A stretch of 64,000 bases of DNA, taken from NCBI GenBank assembly GCA_019059635.1, contig JAGVRJ010000012.1:1488001-1552000 (forward strand), read 5' to 3'. A program made the position numbers and the translations under genes. Shown here piece after piece: positions 57,253-64,000 of this stretch (position 1 is its first letter; the number at the start of each line of letters is the position of its first letter). The DNA comes from Proales similis. Its lineage: Eukaryota; Rotifera; Eurotatoria; Ploima; Proalidae. The notes below the pieces were generated by a model, which had not been told where the DNA came from, did not search any database, and saw nothing but the letters and a program-made list of their open reading frames with translations.

Positions 57253-58947
57253 CTATTGAGCGGGATGGCTTACGAGAGCAGCTCCTAATCTTTTGGTGAT
57301 TTTTCGCTGCAGATATTCCTTGGTACGAAATATGTTATGCCTGGACACCTCCCATGACTTGGCCTTGGATCTAAAGTGTCTAAGGTCTTCGTAATGTTCA
57401 GAGTGGAGCATGGGCTTGTAGGTTTGTGGCTCACAATAATTCTTGAACGCCAATCGTTACTACAATTATAAACATTTCAAATTAAAATAAATACCTTGAA
57501 ATTTTCGTAAAAAGATTTGTATCCCCCCTCGAGAAGATAAAGCTCGGGGTAATAGAGATTGGGATAAACGTGCTCGTTCAGGGTTCGATCTTGGTTACGC
57601 ATGAAGCGTAGTCTTTTAAACTCGGTTTAACAATTAGAAATAACTGAATATATTTTTTGTTTTTACTTACAGATTAGGGCCCCGTTCGGACGAGAACTCG
57701 CAATGGAATATTACTATCGTTCGCTTGTTGGTTTGATTTTCAGCCGCGTTACTCTCCTCGGTCATCATAAAATCATCGGTGATTGACTGGTTCATAATGT
57801 TGGATGTGTTTTGATGTTCTAGCATGGACAAGTTTGTACTGGATGTTGATGTAGAGAATTTATTCAACACCGTTTTAGTCTCAAGACGACGGATGAACAT
57901 TTCCTCGTAAAGTTTCTCTTTTGTAAAAATATTTAGAGCAGTGGCAATATGGCCACCCTCGTACTCATACGGATAACGAGAGTCAATTACAATAAACTCT
58001 CTAATCTTGTGATCGTAGCGCTTTTCCAAAACATCGACCAACTTTGTAAGCAGCTGAATTTAAACATATAGAAGCAGACAATTAATTGTGAAATAGTTAC
58101 CGTCTGAGGTGAAATGCAATGCAGATCCTGGTGCTTTTGGCTTGGTACCGTCGGTAAAACATGAGGAGCCGATCGATCTCCAATTAGATTTTGGACTTTG
58201 GCTTCGATTTCTAAAGAGTCTTTTACAGCCTGGTGCTGAGGTGGACTAGGCATATGATGATTGTTCGGGTTTTGTCCGAACACAATGCGCTCTAGTTGCG
58301 CCAACTCATCGATTTCATCACACCCCATATCTTCCTGGATTTGGGCTCGTCCTGGGATTTCATGCATTTTGTTGGACCCAAGTCGACCATTTACTGGATC
58401 CATGTTGTTGAACGGAGACGTGAACAAAAGTTCGTTGTAAAGCGGTGCGCTCCTGTGTTTGACTAATGGAGCACGACGGTTTCCCTTTCTTTTGGCAAGC
58501 CAAGAAGGGCGCATAGCAGTTAGACTATCGTCGAGCATCTTGGGACTATCTGCTCCCAACAGATTTAATGTGCTTGGCAAGTTGAATGGCGAGGTTGCCT
58601 CGGTTGTCTGTACATCTCTAGGAAGGGACTTGCGTCTAATGAAAGACGATTCCTCTGGAGATTGAGGTGCCAAGTTTTCGTCCACTATGGGCGAGCAACT
58701 GACTTTGAGCTCAAATTGCCTTGACATTGATTGGGCTTGCTCCTGGCTAAAATTGTTTTGCGTACACAGAGGTGAGCTTTCAACTTGATTCCCTACAAAT
58801 CTTAACAATTCATGTTAAGAAAACGTTGGTTCGTTAGTCGTCTTGCAAGGAGCACAAAGAAGACAATTAAAATCATCGAGTGAACAGCTGAGACCAGCGG
58901 CGAACCCTCTTTTAGTTGGCTTACACATTTAAACATTGGATGGTCAT
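57253..58947 (-). CDS. CDC25: CDC25 dual-specificity phosphatase (M-phase inducer)
   Basis: Activates cyclin-dependent kinases by removing inhibitory Thr/Tyr phosphates, driving entry into mitosis. Minus-strand exons: 58925-58947, 58101-58800, 57671-58053, 57495-57612 and 57253-57441 (470 residues). The C-terminal rhodanese-like catalytic domain shows [17 protein letters not shown] and the active-site loop HCEFSSERG with Cys359 and Arg365 (CX5R). [17 protein letters not shown] and [10 protein letters not shown] follow, as in other CDC25 proteins. The N-terminal half is regulatory and contains basic Ser motifs ([16 protein letters not shown]) of the kind phosphorylated and bound by 14-3-3. An Asn/Ser/Thr-rich insertion of about 45 residues sits just before the active-site strand. 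The 23-nt first exon is predicted from its ATG, donor and phase only and is the weakest part. Confidence 0.92.
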
Positions 58948-60459
58948 TTTCAACTAACCCAACAGCCTGTGTAATCCGCTAAAGCAAGATCTAGCTTTTG
59001 TCCCTTCCTTATGAGCTAGCGCGTTTATGAACTAAATCTTACTTGGATTCAAATGGGCTAATTGTGTGACGAATGTGAGTTGGGATGATTGCAGATTCGG
59101 CTTCTTCGGTAATGAGGAACAGGTCATTTCCCTCAACTCTCCACATTTTCTTGTGAGTGTTATATGTTTATCCGACTATCCTGGATCTGGTTCAGCCACA
59201 CCGTGTTTTATACTCTTATCTCTCATAATTGGCCAAATTAAATTTGTTAAAGTTGTGCCAAACTAACGCTCTCAGTATGGGAAAGAGCTCAAGTGTTAAC
59301 TGACTCCAAGCGTCAAATCTGAGTATGTTTACCCGAACAGTCTGGGTACCAGACGATCATATGGCACACGAATTTGCTAATTGAGTCTTAATTACCTAAT
59401 TGGCACCTGGCAGAGATCAGCGATCAAGTGCATTGGATTGGAGTGGCCTGCTTCCAGATGCTGGCCAGGAAAAGATTTATTTTCATAACTTCAGCGGACC
59501 ATTAAGGAACCGTCATTAACGGATTGCGGAACTATCCTCTCTAAAAATGACCTGAGACTGGTCATTCGATTTCGACTTTTGATTGATTTTTTTCGGTGAC
59601 CTAATAAATTTTAAGAAAATCTATTGCTGATTTTATAATTTTTGGTCTCTATTTGAGCTTGGGTTTATTAACTGGAAAGAGGAGTTATAGGCAAAGCGAA
59701 AAATGAGCTGTGTTACAAAGATCCTTTCTGATTAGGCTTTTAAACACGAATTAAAGGGTGCCATTGAAGCAAACTTTAAGGGGCAGCTACTGTCAACAAT
59801 CGCTAATACAAGCAAATTCGAGATTATGAATAAGGCCGACGGCGGTGCATTTCACAATGAAGGTCTCGTTGCAAAATTGCTGCGATGCGTGCAAAATTAT
59901 GTGCGAAATGGAGGCTTCTGAAGACCAGATTATGCTTTTGAAATTTTCGTTCATAATCGAAAATCGAGTTTGTCTGGGTTGCGTTGTGCGTGTGAATTCT
60001 AGCTAAATGATGCAAGCGGTGTTGGTTTACATTTACATCTTTCTTCAGCCTCAATCAGCCAGAGATCAATCAAGAGATTAGTGTTGACTCTTTCACATCG
60101 CTAATCCACTCTTTACAAGTCTCATTTAGTTTTCCATCGCTAGTAGGATTGTTCACGAGCTTTGGCTTATTGTCACTTATTTGATCAGATTATTCCCATT
60201 GCGAAAGATCGCTTATTTACCGCGACTTGGTAGCTGAATTCAAAACTTTTTGATCACCCAACAACTTCCCAATTGTGTTAATTACATGAAAATAATATTA
60301 TAATGCAAACGGTTTATTCAATTGCGTATCTCTGACTCGCTTCTCGGTTACGTAAGCTCTCCTCACATATATTGTTATTTATTTCGATGCCTCGTTTCAT
60401 CGTTTAGAGCTAGCCAGTAAACATTTACTGGTCTCTACAACTCGCAATATGCCCAATTG
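58948..60459. other. Divergent non-coding region between CDC25 and TMEM127
   Basis: About 1.5 kb of mostly AT-rich sequence between head-to-head start codons. Open frames at 59066-59266 and 59824-60054 have no recognisable content and no splice continuation. Presumably holds both promoters. Confidence 0.5.
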
Positions 60460-61774
60460 ATGAACCAGATCGCTCGAAGGATTTCGCAGATTGCTAGCTC
60501 TCGTTGTCATAACGATCAGGCCGTCCAAACGGCTCATCAATCAGATAGAAGGGAATCGGGCGATGATAGTGTCTTTGAAAGTGGAAACATGAATGATTGC
60601 AACCGATCTGAGTCTTCAAGTGACCAAATTGAACTCTCAGCTGATTTGAGCTCAACTTCCAGTGCAACAACTCCGCCAGTTCCAGTCGGTGGACGACGCC
60701 CACGACAAAGATCTAGATTTGTGCAGTTGATACACAGCGCTGTGCAGCGAAATGCATCAGCATTTTCATCGCCTGTCCAGAGAAGCACTCAGAATCAGCA
60801 TTCTAATCCATCGAGTGCGCCATTAGTCATATTCAATCATGGCAAATATCGCGAGCGAAATCTATTCTCAGTGGGCTGTGCTCTGATGGCCATCTCTATC
60901 CTTATCGTGGCCCTAATCGAGATTAGATGGTTCTACCTAGATGGCGGAGGCTGCAACTTGAACTATATCGGTGTTGGACACTTTTTTGCACCTGGCCGCC
61001 TTGAATACCGGTTCCAACTTAATCAGGCGACACAAAGCGATATTGTGGTCTACAAGTTTACTATGCCAAACGGCCAAGGTAAATCAACAAGGCACATTGC
61101 TCCACTCAATTTTAGATAAGAAGATAACTCGTTTCATTTTTTCAGAGCTGATAAACTGTGCCAACCGTGAAATCATGTTGATAATGCGTGTGATCATTGC
61201 GTTCGTATTCTTGGCAATTTTCTCTTGTACGGCTGGTCTCCTTCTCGATCTATTCGGCAGTATGCGGCCCAATCTAAAACTCATTCGGCGCCACGCGGTT
61301 TTTTACATATTTGCTGTCATGTTCTGCTTGACAATAAATGGTTTCTGCTTTTGGATTTCGGAGCGAATGTACGAACAGCAATACGAAACAAGACACAAAC
61401 GTGGCAAAAAAGTTTTGGTCGAGTTCGATGTCAGTTATTACTTGGTAGTATTCACCAGTGGGCTTTGTATTTTGGCAACAGCTTTTAATCTGGTGCGTCG
61501 ATACCCGCCTGACGAAGAAGAGCATTTGGAAAGAATCCTTGGCGAGTATGGAATGCTGGACGAAGGTTTCCAGCTAGAACGCTCACTCCCTGCCCAAGCA
61601 GTCGCATGCACGGTCAGCTGTCAGCTACCATACTCAGAGAGCTTGCAGCCTTTACTTCAGGCGTCTACACTCGCTTCTCCAGAGCATCGTTACACGGACA
61701 GTCCACCGCCTCCGATAAATCAAACAGTCACCGAGCCACCGCCTCCTTACGATCCAAGACCTGTGTATACCTGA
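60460..61774 (+). CDS. TMEM127: TMEM127 family transmembrane protein
   Basis: Endosomal/lysosomal multi-pass membrane protein; in mammals TMEM127 is a tumour suppressor that limits mTORC1 and RET signalling. Exons 60460-61078 and 61146-61774 join in phase 1 to give 415 residues, against 238 in human. The first ATG in the frame is MNQIARR. Residues 1 to about 130 are a long Ser/Arg-rich N-terminal extension. Four hydrophobic segments follow: LFSVGCALMAISILIVALIE, then after the intron MLIMRVIIAFVFLAIFSCTA, the HAVFYIFAVMFCLTINGFCF block, and VSYYLVVFTSGLCILATAFN. LLLDLFGSMRPNLKLIRRHA is the diagnostic block. RRYPPDEEEHLERIL matches the conserved cytosolic stretch, and the C-terminal PPPPYDP is a PPxY motif of the type that recruits NEDD4 ligases. 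AATAAA at 61966-61971. Confidence 0.9.
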
Positions 61775-62115
61775 TTGCCTCACTTACTTGCTTTCCTCAA
61801 TGCACAGTGAACATTTTAACGGCCGAAATTTTGCAGTTGAAGAAAAATATATTTTCATAAAATATATCCTTTGCTCTAGACTATTCGTCTCCCGCCGCTA
61901 GATTGACCGAATGTTAAAAGCTTTTTTCTTTTAAATTTTGTCGAATTTATTTTTCCGATCTTGCGAATAAATGCGCCATATTTAATTAAGAAATGTATAA
62001 ATCCGGTATAATCATCATGAAATGATTATCTGCCAAAAGCTTTCTTATTAGAAAGATCGAACTATAAAAATAAAATAAGAAATAAAGGGAAAAACGGGGA
62101 AGTAAATAAGTCGGC
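61775..62115. other. Converging 3' regions of TMEM127 and PKA-C
   Basis: AT-rich interval. A plus-strand AATAAA at 61966-61971 suits TMEM127 and a minus-strand one (TTTATT) at 61946-61951 suits the kinase. As the minus-strand signal lies to the left of the plus-strand one, the two 3' ends probably overlap. Confidence 0.5.
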
Positions 62116-63165
62116 TTAGAATGATTCAAACTCTTTGTCAAATCTCGGCATTGAGCTGCTCTTGATAACTTCAAAATCAAATTTATCGAATTCCTCATTA
62201 AGCTGGAAGGGAGCTTTTTCTTTCTTGCAGTAAACCCCAAGCCAATCGATATTTTTAAACCAGGCATGACGACGTATTTCACTGACACCGGTGCGCAAGT
62301 TCCCGTAGCGTTTAGTTAAATCTTTCTGAATAAGATTGCGGCAAAGATCGCGAAGATTTTCCGAAAAGTGCGAGGGAAATCTAAGTTTGGCTCCAATTAT
62401 TTTCTCGTATATCTCAATCGGATTATCGGCAAAGAAAGGAGGATAGCCGGCAACCATCTCGTAGATGATGATGCCGAGAGCCCACCAGTCGACGGCCTTG
62501 TTGTAGCCGCGAGAGAGGATGATCTCCGGCGCAAGGTACTCGGGAGTGCCGCACAAAGTCCACGTGCGGTCCTTGAGCACCTTGGCGAAGCCAAAGTCGG
62601 TGAGCTTGATGTAGCCTTGCGAGTCGTAGAGCACGTTCTCGGGTTTCAGGTCTCGGTAGACAATGTTTAGGTAGTGCAGGTACTCGAAAGCGAGCACGAT
62701 CTGTGCAGCGTAGAAGCAGGCGTGTTCCTCCGAGTAGCGACCGGTCTTGCGCAGGTGCGTGAACATCTCGCCGCCACTCACGTACTCGAGCGCCATGTAC
62801 AGGTTCGAGTTGTCCTTGAAGGCGTAGCTCAGCTTAACAATGAACGGAAAGTCGATCGACGCCAGTATGCGCTTCTCGTTTATCGTGTGCTCGATTTGCT
62901 TCATTTTCACCAAATGTTCTTTGCTTAAACATTTTACTGCATACTTTTCATTTACTGATCCTTTTAGCTTGGCTTTAAACACTTTTCCAAAGCTCCCGGA
63001 ACCAATTACTTTCTCCAGCTCAAATGAGTTCAAATTCACAGTTGTAGGTATTTGCGCTGGAGATTCGTACTTTTTTATAAATTCAGTTTTCTTTTCTTCC
63101 AAATACTCACTGCATTCCTGCTCGTACTTGCTAAGCTTTTGTTTCGACGATGGTGTCTGGCCCAT
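62116..63165 (-). CDS. cAMP-dependent protein kinase catalytic subunit, copy 1
   Basis: Single-exon AGC kinase of 349 residues, the canonical length of PKA-C. It begins MGQ, so N-myristoylation at Gly2 is expected. Motifs: glycine loop GSGSFGKV (55-62), ATP-binding Lys78 in YAVKCL, helix-C Glu97, catalytic YRDLKPEN with Asp172, DFG at 190-192, and activation-loop Thr203 in [14 protein letters not shown]. The AGC C-tail ends in the hydrophobic motif FESF, matching FxxF. The regulatory-subunit docking area (GTPEYLAPE and surroundings) is intact, so it should be an active cAMP-regulated kinase. N-terminal and C-terminal parts are more divergent from vertebrate PKA than the core. The core coding sequence is strikingly GC-rich in third positions compared with both ends (see findings). 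A second PKA gene follows upstream on the same strand. Confidence 0.94.
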   Translation of the reverse strand: MGQTPSSKQKLSKYEQECSEYLEEKKTEFIKKYESPAQIPTTVNLNSFELEKVIGSGSFGKVFKAKLKGSVNEKYAVKCLSKEHLVKMKQIEHTINEKRILASIDFPFIVKLSYAFKDNSNLYMALEYVSGGEMFTHLRKTGRYSEEHACFYAAQIVLAFEYLHYLNIVYRDLKPENVLYDSQGYIKLTDFGFAKVLKDRTWTLCGTPEYLAPEIILSRGYNKAVDWWALGIIIYEMVAGYPPFFADNPIEIYEKIIGAKLRFPSHFSENLRDLCRNLIQKDLTKRYGNLRTGVSEIRRHAWFKNIDWLGVYCKKEKAPFQLNEEFDKFDFEVIKSSSMPRFDKEFESF

Positions 63166-63800
63166 TTCAATCTATAAATCGATAATTTGTTTAATTTTTT
63201 ATTATTCAAGGGCTTGTTTTTTTTTCAATTGCGAATGTGAATTCAACAGCTGGTTTTCGAAATTTGAATCACAACAGTTTGGTGAGACCCACCCGTTATT
63301 GGTGGGTTGCAAAACAAATATTCATTCTTATATACAACCAAGAACACCTCAAAATAGAATGATGTTCTAAATTTAATGTCTTAAGTGGGCGACAGACTTT
63401 TGTATTCTCTTATTTCATAAAATTATTTAATGCTCGGTTCAACGTCTTCGCACAAATCAAACTTTCGCTTTTCCTGACTGTGTAGATTGGCGAGCTGGAA
63501 CGTATACTCTTACGAAACAGTGTAGAGCCAAACCCTTTTTTATTCTATTTCATAATTTCCCGATTTCTGTTTTCAATTTTGTTATATAATCCTGCTTGGT
63601 TTAAGTTTCTTTTTATAAAAAATGTCTTTCTTATCGTTCTGTTAATGCTTTCTTCTAGTTATAGATGTTGCGTTTTTGAGCGGCTTGACACCTTTCAAAT
63701 AATATGAAATTCCGTTTGATAATAAATTCTCAAGAGTTAAATTAATACGAGTAAAGAATAAATAATTTTTATTAAATAACTCCGAATCGGATGCGAAGAA
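63166..63800. other. Spacer between tandem PKA genes
   Basis: AT-rich, no coding segment seen. Contains the 5' region of PKA-C copy 1 and the 3' untranslated region of copy 2; TTTATT near 63767 fits a minus-strand poly(A) signal for copy 2. Confidence 0.5.
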
Positions 63801-64000
63801 TTAGAAATCGGCAAACTCTTTAGCATACTTTTCAGTAGAGGAAATGTAAAGTGGTTCTTCGTCGTAGGTTTCATAATCTTCCTTAGGAATGAACGGCGGT
63901 TTTATGCGGCGCTCGAAAACGGCCATCCAGTCGGTGCGGTGAAACCATTTGTGGTGCTTTATGTCGGAAACGCCGTTTTTAAGATTACCGATCCGCTTAG
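63801..64000 (-). CDS. cAMP-dependent protein kinase catalytic subunit, copy 2 (3' end)
   Basis: Partial: only the last 65 codons lie inside the window; the gene continues past the right edge. The frame reads KRIGNLKNGVSDIKHHKWF, then TDWMAVFERR, KPPFIP and the C-terminal hydrophobic motif FADF before the stop. This matches the C-lobe end and AGC C-tail of PKA-C, and resembles vertebrate PKA more closely than copy 1 does (for example GNLKNGVSDIK and PPFIP). It is in direct tandem with copy 1. Confidence 0.9.
   Translation of the reverse strand, partial: KRIGNLKNGVSDIKHHKWFHRTDWMAVFERRIKPPFIPKEDYETYDEEPLYISSTEKYAKEFADF

Noticed and set aside
1-64000. CRISPR arrays, insertion sequences, transposon genes, tRNA genes
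   Set aside because: No spaced direct repeats, transposase or reverse-transcriptase motifs were seen, and no clear A-box/B-box pair with a cloverleaf was found by eye.

Overview
The window is nuclear DNA of a compact animal genome. Protein-coding genes have GT-AG introns of mostly 50-80 nt and AATAAA signals shortly after their stops. The gene set is animal-like: XMAP215/CKAP5, NELF-B, NUP107, PIG-C, CDC25, TMEM127, PRRC2, IMMP2L, RPLP1, tandem PKA catalytic subunits and a giant cadherin with laminin-G domains. NELF-B argues against C. elegans-like nematodes. Frequent single-exon or nearly single-exon long genes suggest extensive intron loss. An ecdysozoan or other small invertebrate is possible, but I cannot name the clade from sequence alone.

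Layout. 1-1746 is non-coding upstream sequence. 1747-8630 (+) is CKAP5/XMAP215. 9159-10148 (+) is a DUF268 membrane-anchored methyltransferase-like protein. 11896-13980 (+) is an orphan seven-helix receptor. 14144-14733 (-) is ribosomal stalk protein P1. 15910-20579 (-) is a PRRC2/BAT2-type protein. 21204-21965 (+) is mitochondrial inner membrane peptidase subunit 2. 22211-24300 (-) is NELF-B. 24455-26714 and 26845-28807 (+) are two tandem M17 leucyl aminopeptidases sharing a nearly identical internal tract. 29005-41679 (-) is a 4133-residue cadherin. 43344-46718 (-) is an armadillo plus fibronectin-III protein. 47519-50856 (+) is NUP107. 51119-52600 (+) is a diaminopimelate-decarboxylase-like enzyme. 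52883-55707 (+) is a 14-exon coiled-coil protein. 55792-56981 (-) is PIG-C. 57253-58947 (-) is CDC25. 60460-61774 (+) is TMEM127. 62116-63165 (-) is a PKA catalytic subunit. 63801-64000 (-) is the 3' end of a second PKA catalytic subunit.

Genes are mostly housekeeping (microtubules, transcription pausing, nuclear pore, GPI anchors, cell cycle, cAMP signalling) and are not functionally clustered. Several neighbours are packed tail to tail with overlapping or nearly touching 3' ends, or head to head across short shared upstream regions. The most noteworthy signals are the local gene-conversion-like tract between the two aminopeptidases, a sharply GC3-rich patch in the first PKA gene that may have the same cause, a lysine-pathway-type decarboxylase in an animal, and several proteins (giant degenerate cadherin, ARM-FN3 fusion, orphan 7TM receptor, coiled-coil protein) that I cannot assign to a named orthologue. 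Gene models with introns were joined by hand from splice consensus, reading-frame phase and family similarity; exon limits are predictions.
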